The position numbers and the translations under genes are program-made. Below are positions 1 to 11,726 of a stretch of 64,000 nt of DNA, piece after piece; position 1 is the first letter of the stretch; the number at the start of each line of letters is the position of its first letter. The stretch lies in NCBI GenBank assembly GCA_030407085.1, contig CM059587.1:103933501-103997500 (forward strand), given 5' to 3'. The stretch is from Trichopria drosophilae (lineage: Eukaryota; Arthropoda; Insecta; Hymenoptera; Diapriidae). The notes beneath the pieces were generated by a model. The model did not search any database. It was not told where the DNA came from and worked only from the letters and a program-made list of their open reading frames with translations.

Positions 1-134
1 TAAAACCATACAAAAAAATTAAAAAAAAAAAAAAAACATTAAAAATGCGTGTATAAGCCACCATATTGGATCGGCCATTTTGAATTTTGACATCCTATGT
101 CGCTTAAATATTAGTTGCGGTTATTATTTCACAG

Positions 135-197
135 GATCAAAACACTTATACCGATCCAACAACGGGAACGTTATTAGCCACTACGTTAAACAAATAA
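135..197 (+). CDS. possible terminal exon of an upstream gene (weak)
   Basis: A good acceptor (pyrimidine-rich, ending cacag) at 134 is followed by a 20-codon open frame ending in TAA at 195-197. The peptide contains TYTDPTTGTLLAT. This resembles the TYxDPxTG motif of small C1orf53-like (DUF5522) proteins, but the Cys/His-rich tail that normally follows is absent. It lies next to a dispersed repeat (61-110) and could be chance. Nothing upstream is visible to test it. Confidence 0.18.
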   Translation, partial: DQNTYTDPTTGTLLATTLNK

Positions 198-453
198 AAA
201 AATTTTAAAAATCACGTTTTTTTGTAATTTAGCCGACATTTTGAAAAAATCAAACGTCGTAAAACAAAACTAATAGCAGATTTGAAAAGCACGGGCAAAG
301 GTACATCAGAAAATATGGTTTTCAAAATTGTTTGCTTATCATTACACACATAAATATTCATTTGAAAATCACAAAATAATTGTGGCCGCTTGGCATGAAA
401 AGGGTTAATTTTATGGTTAACGTTTTATATATTCTGCATATATTTCCGTTTAG

Positions 454-3400
454 TTATCGGAAGCTTTATCGACCTGCATTATAAAAGATATTGGATCTAA
501 ATATGGAAGTACAATCAATCGAAAGGGGAAAACATTGAACGTCACAAAAGAAGGTTGTGAATTGGAAGCTTCCGATGAAATAAGATTTGGGAAACAGGAT
601 CACATTTTCACGTAAGAAATATCTTTGAATTGAAAATGTCAACTGTTATTAATAAATCTTTGCTTCAAATATAGAGTGGAGTACATGCGAATACTAACGG
701 TCACTTCCAGACTAAATAAAGATCATACGGATCAGTTATTAGAGATTTTGAATAAAGTCGGAGGTATAATAGCCCCTAATTTCTATGATGCTTGTACTCA
801 CCTAACGGCAACAGAAGCCACGACTACGGACAAGGTTAGATTTTGTTTACCAAATTTGTTTACAGATTTAAAAATGAATTTAAAATAATTATTTCGTGAC
901 TTAGATAATCTCGTCCTTGATTGCCGGGTTGCCGATCGTCAATATCAATTACTGGAAATCATTCCTGAAAGCTGTAGAAGCAAATGCGAGTCTACCAGAT
1001 CCGAATAAATATACCCTAACCCTTACTGATGCAAACATTAAACCAAACTCCATTTCACTTTTACCTAATCCAGCTCGTAAAACAATATTCCGAGGTAACA
1101 CATTTGTATGTTTCTCCGATGACCAGATGAAAATGTATAAAAAAATGATTGTTGGTTCAGGTATTTACGAAATTTTTTACTAAAACTATAACAAAATAAC
1201 GATCCAATGGTATTTTATTGTTATTTGCATTTTTAGGGGGAAAGCTTGTGAAATGCACTCTAAACGAATCTGTCGATTTAGACAGTATAATTTCAGACGA
1301 TAAGATATTTATGCAGTTTGGTACGACTCTCGAAACTACTAAAATTGGAGACGATTTTAGCGAAATGTATACAAATCTTCGTAAGTTTATGGGACAAATG
1401 ATATATTTCACATGTTTTTAACTTGATTGATTAATATTTTCAAATCGTTATGTAGAAGACAAGTTACAAAATAAAGGCTTACGAATGATTTCCGAGACCG
1501 AAATGCCTCTAGCGGTTTTGTACGTCTCAACAAAGCAGTATTGTAATCCGTCTTACGACTTTAAACATTTAATGAAAAGAAAACAATTGAAACAAGATAG
1601 TTCGAAAGTAATTGCTCCTGATACGCAGGATGTATATCCAAGTTCATCTACGCCACGTAACAAGGGATGCATTCCGGAAACCCACGATTTTATTGCCGAA
1701 ACTCAAGCAACAGATCGATTTAATGAATCGAAAAACATGGAAGAAGATTCGGAAAATAAAGTTGCTCCAACAGAGACACCTACAGAAAATACAACACCAC
1801 AGAAATTAGAAATAATTAAGAAACGACCTCGTGATGACTGCTTCGAAGATGACGAGATGGAAAGAGTTACAAAGAAATTCAATATTGAAAAGCGAACAAA
1901 GGAATTAACTATCGACCCGTCATCCGACATCGTCATTAACAGAAATCTCAGAGAACAAATTGTTCTTAATGCACAGGATGATTTGCCTAAAAAGACGGAT
2001 GAACCGAACAAAAAACCAAGTTCAAATAAACCATCAAACGTATTTTTGAAACCAATGGAATGCAAACCATCCACATCGAAAGTCACTTCAAAACCAATGG
2101 ATAGCAAACCATCAACGTCAAAAGCCGCCGATACCGGTACCAAAAAAAGACAACGCGAAACTTCACACGATGTTGAAGAGATAAGCGATTGGAAAAGTGC
2201 AAAGAAATTGTGCAGCGACGAATCAAGTCGAAAAAAATCAAATACCAGCATATCATCCGATAATACTTCGTTCGTATCCAGTCAAAGCCAAACGGATAAA
2301 CCGAACAAATTAAAAATAAACAAATGGGGGTTGAAAAACTCAGAAAAGGCTTCAAATCTAGAGTTCCATGATCTCATGAGCAATGTTTCGAAGGTCGAAC
2401 CGAATTTCGAACAAAATGAAACGGAACATCAAACAGATGAAAGTCATATTGCAGAGACAGAACCGGTTATTAAAAAGAAACGTGATGTATTTAATGAATT
2501 TTTCGAGCCACCTGAACCGAAAAAGAAGAAAAAGATTTTGGAAAAAAGTGTAAATACTGATTTTGAGCCAAAGGAACCGAAAAAAAAGAAAAAGATTTTG
2601 GAAGAAAGTGTAAATACTGACTGGAGTTCTAATATTTACGTGTGTAAGAAGGAAGTTTTATCTGACGAAGATGTTGAAAATTCTTCGGTAAGTCTATAGT
2701 CTTTTAAAATATTTTGTTGTATGATTGGTAAATGTAAAATATGAAGTGAAAGTGAGTCTCGTAATTTCGTCATATTGATCATCTTTTTTAAAGTCTACAT
2801 AGTACAAGTTCTACCCCATAAAAAATTGCAAAAGCAATACAAAAAATAATTTGAATAGAACCTTGTCGTTTATTTTCAATGGTGCTATTTCAAAACGCTT
2901 CAAAATTGAAGTGGGGTCCAAATCCCCTATTTTATCAATGTATTTTTTTTTAATGGTTAATATTTGTTGGCGATTTTCAGTAGTTTTTGTTTCAATTTTG
3001 AAGATAAATATATAGTTATGTCGGGTGCTAATAATCTTTTTTCATTATGGCATTGTTTACACGTTTTTAAGTCCCTTTCAAACAGTTTTTCTAAAATATC
3101 TGCGACAAATCATCCTGCATCATGATCTAAAAGAAGGGTAGGTATAAATTTGCATGTAAATGTAGGATAATCAAGAGAAGAAAAATGACGAAATCATTAT
3201 ACCACGCAATGATTACACATGTCTACAAAAAAAGGGAGCTTGGATATTGTTGGGAAGTTGTGGGTCATTTCCGACGTAATTATATGCGTAGAATCCGAAC
3301 CCGAAGTCAGAATTGGTCCATCACGTTAGGATTTTGAGATATTTGAGGTTATGTACTCGAAAAACGTTATTTTGCTATATTTGATGTTAAGTACATGATG

Positions 3401-6400
3401 CAACAATTTTGTTTGGCCTTCCGTACTATTTGCATCGTTTAGTACTACCTTAATCGTTAAAAATGAGGTTTTATTCGATCATTTACGATTTTTTCGTACA
3501 AAGTTACGGCAATTTTAAAATTATATCCCATTAATGTCATGAGCATACCTAACAAACGAAAAAGAATAAGATCGAATTCAGAAATTACGTTTCCAATCCG
3601 GTTTCTTGACGTTTCGAATTGAGAAACGTCACAATCTAATTCCAAGTTCATCGATTTGATACTTTCACGTGGATTTCCGAATATTCGAATTCAGGAAATT
3701 TCGCTTCAATGCGTCGGCTTTATTACATATATTTTTTTTTATTATAAAGAGAGAAAAAAAAAGAAAAACAAATGTTACATCCATGACGGACATTGTTTAC
3801 CTTCACATATATTATTATTATTTAGTTCCGGCGAAATTGATTACATCTTAATTCGTGTTTTCATGTAAAAAACTGCTAGACAATGTTGTTAAGGTTATGT
3901 TTATGTTCTATTCACGTATTATATCGGATTAGAATGAAAGAATTTCAATAAAAATGATCAAGAAACCGAAATAAAACGTATTTAATTAGTTTTAATTCTT
4001 TTTCTTTTGTTGGGTATGCTTTAAATACAAATTTAATATTTGAATAGTCTTGGTATATGTCGGTCACTTTACTAAACAAAATTATGTTAAATTGATTTTA
4101 AGTGTCTACTCGGTTTTCGATGGAAAACACATTTGACATATTAAATGTAAGAAGCCGGGATTTGTGTAATTATCGCCGACAAAATCTCTGTTTAAAACGG
4201 GCTGTATAAGTACGTATAAAATAATTAATATTCATGGATTTTGTTTCCCTCTAGCGATAATCAATTGAACTAATGTCTATTGTAAATATTTTGCGTTTCG
4301 TCCCGAGATCTCGTGATGGACTCTTCAGTAAGGCTAACACGAGAATCTCTGCCTTAGACGCAAAAATGGTTTTGTAAATAATTTGAACTTAATTTTGTTT
4401 AGTAAAGTGACCGACATATACCAAGACTATTCAAATATTAAATTTATATTTTCAAGCGGTCGAAAAATTTATTGGATGCTTTCGCATCAAAGTATTAATG
4501 CTTTAAATACTTTGAGACATATTTTTTACTGGCATTTTCATTTGCATATTTGTACTGGTGACTTTATTTATTTGTACTGGGCATTTAATATCACTAAACA
4601 AACAATAAGAAACAATATAAAAGTTATAAAAAAACAGTAACAATATTGAAATGTTTTTTTAGTTATAAATATCCATATTTTATATAGTTGTTTATATTTA
4701 TATAAGTTCCTTGACATTGAATTTGACCTTGAGCTTGTTCTCCAAGAACATTTCAAGGTAAATTTGTTTACATGTATCATGTAATTTCAAATTGACGTAT
4801 CTTGGTGAAGAAAAGTCGTAATGGAATTCTGTCCTCTCATATTAAAGAAAAATAGTAGTACCATGTGATCCAATGAAAGAAAACTCCTAAAAATGTTGTG
4901 TCATATGTACATAACCTCAAAAATAGGAGAAAACGCGTTTTTTTGAGTACATAACCTCAAATAGTTTAAAATCCTTACGTGATGGGCCACTTCTGACTTC
5001 GGATTCTACGCACAAAATTACGTCGGAAATGACCCACGACTTCCTAACAACACAACCATGTTGACATGTGTTATACATGTTTAGAGGGCATTTAGTTATT
5101 GTTTTCTTATTGCGTTTTATACTTAACTATACATATTTTCTGTTATTAAAGCTAGTTTTAAATCAAATTTATCTATCTTATATGTAATCTTGCAACGTTA
5201 TTTATAATGTATTTTTTTCTTACCATCTTTTTTTTTAAACACTTCAACATCATTTTAATTTCTCATTAAAGTACCCACGGTGACGCTCGATTAAGTTTAA
5301 CTCAAACATTTGAAGAATTTAAGCCTAAAATGACAAAAATTGTTAAGAGATTTTTTAAGTAAATTCAATTTTTCATGGACCTCAAGTTTTGAACGTTCAG
5401 TGAACGAATTTTTTTTTTTTTATTAATTTAATTTAGAACAGACTTACTGTTATATGCTTTTAAAAAATATTATATTTATTGTTTACAACTGCATAAGGTA
5501 TAAAATTATTATTTATCAATGTTCCAAATATACAAGATCTTTGAGTTACTCATATCGTTAGTAAATCAGCAATGGATTTTAGAAAACCGTTCAATGAACG
5601 TTCGGAACTTCAGGCACATCATTTTTCTTCCTTGAAGTCTCACGAGCAAATTCTTTTAACCCTTTAAGGACCAAGAGGACGCAAAATGTACCACAACTTT
5701 GTGGCTCTTAGTTCGTATGGAAAAAAAAAGTTTAAACATTGTTCAAACACCATTTCCGACGTAAAAATGATCCCTCTTTTAGATTCCGAAGCCTAAATTT
5801 GGTTATTGTTCACTCAAAAAAAGTTACGACATATTTTATGAAAGAAAACGTGATTTTTTTAGAAAGAAACCTTTTTTAACCACCATTATCACATGAAAAC
5901 CGAGTGCAATTTACCACGACACCTAAAAATATCGAGTCCCCGAATCGTCAGCTATCAAAATCCATGATTAAACATTGCAAAATTTAAAATGGTGGATGTC
6001 AAAATGACGCCCAAGCGTAAAAAAAGACTGCATAAGGCTCTTTGACGTTACAAAAACGTTAAAACTTCCAATTACTTTCATTAAACTGGGTAAAAACACC
6101 AAGTAACGAGTTTTAGGCGAATCCGTTGAATTTGAAAAAATACGTCCGCCATAATGGATCCGCCATTTTTTATTTTCTGAAACCGACACCAGATTCGTAC
6201 TCAGCACCCCTAATAATGTCCCTGTATCCAGTTTTATGAAAGTAATTGGAAGTTTTAACGTTTTTTTAACGTCAAAGATCCTTGTACAGTCATTTTTGAC
6301 GCTTGGGCGCCAATTTGACATCCACCATTTTGAATTTCGTAATATGTAACCGTGGATTTTGATAGCTGACGGTTCGAGGATGCGATATTTTGGGTGTCGT

Positions 6401-8463
6401 GGTAAATTGCACACGGTTTTCATATGATAATGGTGATTAAAAATGGTTTCGTTCTAAAAAAAATCGCGTTTTCTTTCATAAAATATATCGTAACTTTTTT
6501 TTAGTGTACAATAACCAAATTTAGGCTTCGGAATTTGAAAGAGGAATAATTTTTACGTCGGAAATGGTTTTTGAAAAATGTTTAAACTTTTTTTTTCATA
6601 CAAAGTGAGAGCCGCAAAGTTGTGGTACATTTTGAGTCCTCTTGGTCCTTAATGGGTTAAATTGATCATTTTTAATTGTTAAAAAACATGTGGTTTTTTA
6701 CAATTTGGAGTTATATTTCATAAATGAAATAGAATTCTGTTCTATTATTTCAAAGTAGATTTATTTAGATGTGAAATTTAAAAAATTTGTTGAATTCTAC
6801 CATTCAAAAGTTATAGTATTTTCAAAACAAAATAACAATTATTGAAAATTGTTTTAAGGATAATAAGTAAATGAAATTACTTAATGATGCTTTGTTCAGA
6901 AGATTAATCAAATTTAAGCAAACTTTAAACAAACATTTTTCAAAGAAATATGTTAACTGTTTATCAGCCGAAATTTTATATATTAAGGGTTTTATTCTTG
7001 AATTTAGATGACTTAATTTTAATAACCAAAAGGATAAAAAAATTATTTAATCTTATAAATCTGATTTGAATGAATTAGTATGTTATGTTTAACTAAAAAT
7101 GTAACATCTATAAACATGTATTTCTTTAGTCTGTAACGTTTTTATGTTGAAGTTCTGCATGTGATTGCGAATTACATATAAGCGATTGTATTTAGGAAGT
7201 TACTGCATGCAAGATTTAAATATGTAATATGGAATTAAGTAAAATACTAGGGTATAGGAGGGTATTATGTTAAGGAAAAACAATTCATCAAATTCAAGAA
7301 GACATTTGAATTTGATTAAAAATTATTCGATCTTGACAATGTGTTGTGTACAAATTATTTCTTGACAATTTAATAAACGTAAATCATAATAAGTTTTTAT
7401 TTTTCAATGGTAAATAAGTTTGTTGAAGTTTAAAACTATTTCGCTTTAAAATAATACATTTATTAAAGTTATTTCAGGCAGATTATTTGTCAAATTTCTT
7501 GAAAATTGGTTCTAATTTCTGGCATTCATTATTATTTTTTTGAAATAATATAATTACTATTTTTAGTTACCATATTAAAAAAATATATAACAAGTGCATT
7601 TTGTATAAATTATGCGCAATTATTTAATTTTCTCTGTTCATCATATAGATCGTCATTAATATTCTAATTAAAAAGTAACTTCGCATATCATTTCCCAACA
7701 TTAAATTTATAATTTAATCTATTTTTACCCTATTCGTAAATTGATTAACCTTTATATTACAAACAAAAAATTATGAAAAAGGCTTTTGAATACTCTGTTT
7801 TGTCTAATATTTAATTCTTCTAATAGATTCTTTTAATTTCAGTAATCGAATGATCAATGTTCAGATTAAATATTCACTTTAGAATTATTCGATTAAATCT
7901 GTCTTTGCAAGTAAATTGAGAAATATTGACTCGTCTGCTTACATTTCAAAGCATTAGTCTTTTAAAGTGTTCTTTGTTCTGTTAATATATTATAATAATG
8001 TTACAGAAGTTAATATAAACAATGTCAATTAAAATAAAATATTTATAATTATATAGCAGATGTCCAGTATCAAAGCATCATCCTCGTTTTTACGAGCAAA
8101 TATCAAATTGGAACCTGGAACTATTAAATCGGAATTTAAAGCATTTAAGAAGGTAAATAAAATAACTTTTAAAAATATGTTTTATGCAAATTAATCTGTT
8201 ACATACATACCCAGTAAACAGGAATATAACTAAATTATTCGTACTATTTTAAACGTCTTTTATATGATATAAAAGTTTAATACAATTTAATATAATGTCA
8301 CATATTTTTTCAATTAATGTTCAGGTTTACTGGGTAAATACTCAAACTCAAATTCGTATATATTCCGATTTAAAATGTTAATTTCTTTTAGGTCTACGAC
8401 CCAGTTCCGAAGAAAAGAATCGCATTAGCAGATATGAGTGTGTGGCGTCCAAACTCACTATAA
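454..8463 (+). CDS. nbs: nibrin (Nbs1), DNA double-strand-break sensor subunit of the MRN complex; 5' partial
   Basis: Nibrin partners Mre11 and Rad50 and recruits ATM to broken DNA in the nucleus. Seven exons join in frame: 454-611, 675-834, 905-1160, 1237-1380, 1456-2687, 8060-8152, 8392-8463 (704 codons visible; the vertebrate protein is about 750). The first visible exon is the second half of an FHA domain (KDIGSKYGSTINRKGK). Exons 2-5 encode tandem BRCT domains, including AGLPIVNINYWKSFLKAVEA and RMISETEMPLAVLYVSTKQY. Exon 5 then becomes a basic, Ser/Thr-rich linker with TQ and SQ sites and a 20-residue direct repeat around PEPKKKKKILE. Exon 6 ends with the Mre11-binding motif (EFKAFKKV, visible residues 675-682). 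The tail LADMSVWRPNSL sits where vertebrates have the ATM-binding motif. The N-terminal FHA half lies left of the window. Intron 5 is 5.4 kb and repeat-filled. All junction phases agree. Confidence 0.92.
3555..3722. repeat. dispersed repeat, copy without the MITE found in the 17.8 kb copy
   Basis: The stretch beginning AAGAATAAGATCGAATTCAG recurs at 17824-17942 and continues at 18050-18070. There a 107-bp MITE interrupts it; here it is continuous, so this copy approximates the empty site. Confidence 0.6.
4028..4446. repeat. foldback element, arms of about 58 bp
   Basis: Left arm 4029-4087 and right arm 4388-4446 are near-perfect reverse complements (for example GTCTTGGTATATGTCGGTCA on the left). 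The 300-bp spacer is unique in the window. It sits inside the larger inverted repeat 3248-5052, so the two are nested or share an origin. Confidence 0.7.
5660..6656. mobile_element. piggyBac-like non-autonomous foldback, 997 bp
   Basis: Bounded by TTAA at 5656-5659 and 6657-6660, the target duplication of piggyBac-family elements. The termini read CCCTTTAAGGACCAAGAGGA and its imperfect inverse (5'-CCCATTAAGGACC on the other strand). The arms stay complementary for roughly 450 bp, so nearly the whole unit is one palindrome around 6157. The open frame on the minus strand at 5968-6423 is a by-product of the palindrome. It lies in nibrin intron 5. Confidence 0.82.
8210..8334. mobile_element. 125-bp MITE in nibrin intron 6
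   Basis: Terminal inverted repeats CCCAGTAAAC / GTTTACTGGG are flanked by TA on both sides (8208-8209, 8335-8336). It occupies most of the 239-bp intron between the last two nibrin exons and leaves both splice sites intact. Confidence 0.75.
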
Positions 8464-8808
8464 GTTAATTTTTAGAATATTCGTTTTGTGCGTAAATTTT
8501 GTACATGTTTAGTTGTGTAAACATTGTTAACCGTCCTCGTCGTGAAGAAATGTAAATTTTGTCAAAAAAGACACGCTTGAAGTGAAGATTTACAAATTAC
8601 AGGATGGATAAAATATTTATATAGAAATGATAAATATTTTTGTTGGATTTAATCTCGATTTCATAAGAATTATATATTTTGTGGTTCATTATTTTACACT
8701 GAAATATACATTTCCAATGACTCTAATTTTTTTGTTTAACCCACACCTATTCTGCCGTATCCTGGAAGATAAGTCGTATCTCCATTTTCTCGATTTTGAC
8801 GTATCGCC

Positions 8809-8814
8809 AATAAA
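8809..8814 (+). terminator. candidate polyadenylation signal for nibrin
   Basis: AATAAA about 350 nt after the nibrin stop codon and before the first transposon of the intergenic region. Assigned by position only. Confidence 0.4.
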
Positions 8815-8956
8815 CCGATTCTAACCGAATTTAACGATTAATTTTAGAAAATGTACAGCGTATTTCATTATACAAGGAATCTTCGGATATGATTTTATAA
8901 TAAAATACATGCATTGTTTGATTTCCGGCTCTTTTAGCCAAATTGTACCAGAAATA

Positions 8957-9210
8957 CAGTAGGACCTCTTATTAACGACTGGTTTGGTTCCTAGCCCTCC
9001 CCTCATACCTCTTACGAACGACTACTTGAAAGAGAAAGACTCTTCCACCACTATCAGGATTCTGACTAATAAGATGCACTCTGCGGGCAGGGCGACGTAT
9101 TTACATAGACAGACGTCCGGTAGAAGGGATAAGGAGAGGTATCTCGTAGTCCTTCGTGAGAGTGATTTTCTGTCGTTGCTGGGAGGTGACGTTAGTGAGA
9201 GGTCCTACTG
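8957..9210. mobile_element. pogo/Tigger-like MITE, 254 bp
   Basis: Termini CAGTAGGACCTCTTATTAAC and GTTAGTGAGAGGTCCTACTG are inverted repeats with flanking TA (8955-8956, 9211-9212). The CAGTRGNNCCTC start and TA target are typical of pogo/Tigger elements. No transposase frame. Confidence 0.78.
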
Positions 9211-9340
9211 TACTGTATTTCTAATAAAAGTATTTTTCTTTTTTTTGTAGCTAATAACAAATATTTCAGATATTTTGTTTCAGGAAATAATGCATTGCAT
9301 TATAAGGAATATAAATATAATTTTATCCCAATTTCACCGA

Positions 9341-9365
9341 AAATAATAATAATAATAATAATAAT
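9341..9365. repeat. (AAT)n microsatellite
   Basis: About eight AAT units. It could be the tail of a degraded non-LTR element oriented leftwards, but no such body is recognisable. Confidence 0.7.
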
Positions 9366-9741
9366 TTATTGTCACTTTTCCTTTACATTATTACATAAAG
9401 GACCTATAGGGGGCATAATTACCCGTACATAGGTAGGTCCTTAGTCTCTATTTTAAAGAGTAAGAGTATTGCCTATAGGCATACCTCACTGAATTTACAA
9501 TAATTTATTTTTATTTCGTACATAATTTATGATTTAAGATAAATATATATTAATTAACAATTAATTTGAAAGAAAGTATAAGGTATATTAACTCGTTTTG
9601 TCCCGAAACGACAAAATTTGTCGCCGGTTTTCATCCTTCATAAGTTTATGGATATCTTTGAGATATTGTTATAAAATGCAGGTTTTCTACAGTTTTTGGG
9701 TATGCTCTTTTCGAATCTGAAGTCCGTTTCTCGGTGTCACT

Positions 9742-10462
9742 TTCCATTCTTTAAATATGACCACTTAAACGGAAGAAAACGTGGAAAAATGAGAAAACTT
9801 TTTCAGAAAACGTGTCAGGCCTCAGACTTCTATGGCATAATGAGTTTTACTAAAAGTTGGTCAATATTAAGATTTAAGTTACAAAACGGCGTCCTCAAAA
9901 TGGCGCTGCTCATACGAATTTGTTGGTTATTTGGGTTTTATTAAAATATTTCTGGTATCTTGAAGTAATCTTTCATAAATATGTAGATTGCTTCTGAGGT
10001 GACTGAATACTAATTCGTTACTAAATTTTGCAAATTCAAAATGGTGGATCTAATGTGACTTCGAAACCTTCTATATACCAAATACCAGACAATTTTGTTA
10101 AAATTTCGGTCAGCCATATTGGATTCCCTATTTCAAATTTACAAAATTTAATAAAGGATTTGTATTCATCAACCTAAAAAATAATCCACTAGAACATATT
10201 CATCAAAATACACGACAAAATACCAGAAATGTTATAATAAAACTCAAATAAAATGAAAATCCGAATCAATAGCGCTATTGTGAGGACGCCATTTTGTAAC
10301 TTAAATCTTAATATTGACCAACTTTTAGTAAAACTCATTATGCCACAGAATTCTGAGGCCTGACACGCTTCCGGAACTCCTTCGCAATAAAAATTGCAGT
10401 TTTCTGAAAAAGTTTTCTCCACGTTTTCTTCCGTTTAAGTGGTCATATTTAAAGAATGGAAA
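9742..10462. repeat. foldback element, right arm cut by a later insertion
   Basis: The segment from 9742 to about 9950 (TTTCCATTCTTTAAATATGA onwards) returns inverted at about 10200-10462. The right arm carries an extra 30-40 bp. It stops exactly where the 1,264-bp element starts at 10463, and the expected continuation is not found beyond that element, so sequence was lost or never present there. Confidence 0.72.
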
Positions 10463-11726
10463 CATGGTGGCCACCGTCAGGGAAAACCGGGAAATCAGGG
10501 AAATGTCAGGGAATTTCAAAATTGGTCAGGGAATCAGGGAAAAGTCAGGGAATTTCAAAATTGGTCAGGGAAAAAGTAAATTGTAGACAAATCTTTAAAA
10601 AGTGAAAAACATTATTTAACCAAAAATCGCACAATTTCATTTTCAGAAAAATGCTTTATTTATCGTGTTTCGCATAAAATTCTTTTAAATGATTTTAAAT
10701 GCTTTCTCACAAATTTAAACAAATATTGACGTTTTTTATCAATAACATATTTCAGTTTTGAACATTTTCGACCGATTTCACCAAAAACCAACAATTTTGA
10801 GAAAAAAAATAATCTTAAATTAAATATATTTGTGGTACTGCTCAGTTTTAAACGTTCTGGTACAATGCAACAAAAATAAACACGTTTAACAATAACACAT
10901 TTCGGTATTGAATATATTCTAACAGATTTGAATAAAATTTAATAGTTTAACAAAAATAAATGCAAACAATTTTATATTTAAAGATATTTATCTTTCTATA
11001 AAGATACTTTACAGAATATTTCAAAAATATTTGCCATACTAATTTTCTATTTAAACAAATATTTTTATAAATAAAACCTTTTGAAAATGATAGAAAACTT
11101 TCATACATTTTTTTAAATCTTCAAAAATCTTTGAAATTGCATAAAAAGGCTAAAAATCGTAGAAAAATTTTTAAAATGTTGAAAACAGCACAAAACTCCC
11201 AAATTTTGAGAATATTAATTTGTTTAAATGATTATTTTACCATTTCTATTTTAAGTAGTTGATATTTGTCCAATAGTATTTGAAAAATATAAAATTTATG
11301 GCAATTTTTTGTTATTGTCAACATTCGTAAGAATTTTAACAATACTTTGAATATACTGTCCAAAATCGCCTAAATTCTAAAATTTATCAACATTTATAAT
11401 TATTGAGTAACATATTACCGCAGAACTTGACATTTTATAACAAATTTTGAGAACCCCCAACAAATTTTCTACTATTATTTTGAATTAAACACGAAAAAAT
11501 CCGCAGGAATACGAGTTTTTTTTCTGAATTTTTATAGATAATATGTTTTAGAATATACTACTCGTTGTTGATTGAAAAAATAGAGAATTTATTGAAAATG
11601 TGTAGCAGTTTTTAAAACATTTTTATCCGTATTGTTTATTTTTAATAGATATCATTAAAATATTGGTCAGGGAAAAATCTGGGAAAAGTCAGGGAATTTT
11701 TTTCCGATAAAAAAGCGGCCACCATG
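10463..11726 (+). mobile_element. 1,264-bp inverted-terminal-repeat element, copy 1
   Basis: Ends are CATGGTGGCC and GGCCACCATG. Subterminal regions carry many short repeats of the type GTCAGGGAATTTC (GTCAGGGAAAA near both ends). The interior is AT-rich with no ORF. An inverted copy of identical length lies at 45956-47219; by eye they differ at only about one or two percent of positions. The superfamily is not recognised. Confidence 0.8.

Larger units (their letters stand above)
3248..5052. repeat. large inverted repeat with arms of about 125 bp
   Basis: The left arm (about 3248-3372) and right arm (about 4931-5052) are reverse complements with few mismatches. Both carry GGGTCATTTCCGACGTAATT and GAGGTTATGTACTC. 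The spacer holds another inverted repeat and a dispersed segment (3555-3722) that recurs at 17824. This looks like a foldback-type non-autonomous element, or one broken by insertions. No ORF of note. Confidence 0.7.
2688..8059 (+). other. nibrin intron 5, filled with foldback and dispersed repeats
   Basis: A 5.4 kb intron (GTAAGT donor, TATAGCAG acceptor) separates the linker exon from the C-terminal exons. It holds three inverted-repeat structures (3248-5052, 4028-4446, 5660-6656), annotated separately. The remainder, 6661-8059, is AT-rich sequence in which I see no coding or repeat structure. Confidence 0.8.

Noticed and set aside
5968..6423. 151-codon minus-strand frame
   Set aside because: It spans the centre of a 1 kb palindromic transposon, so it is a by-product of the inverted repeat.
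9340..9600. A LINE 3' end suggested by the AAT run
   Set aside because: No reverse-transcriptase remnant or target duplication can be seen.
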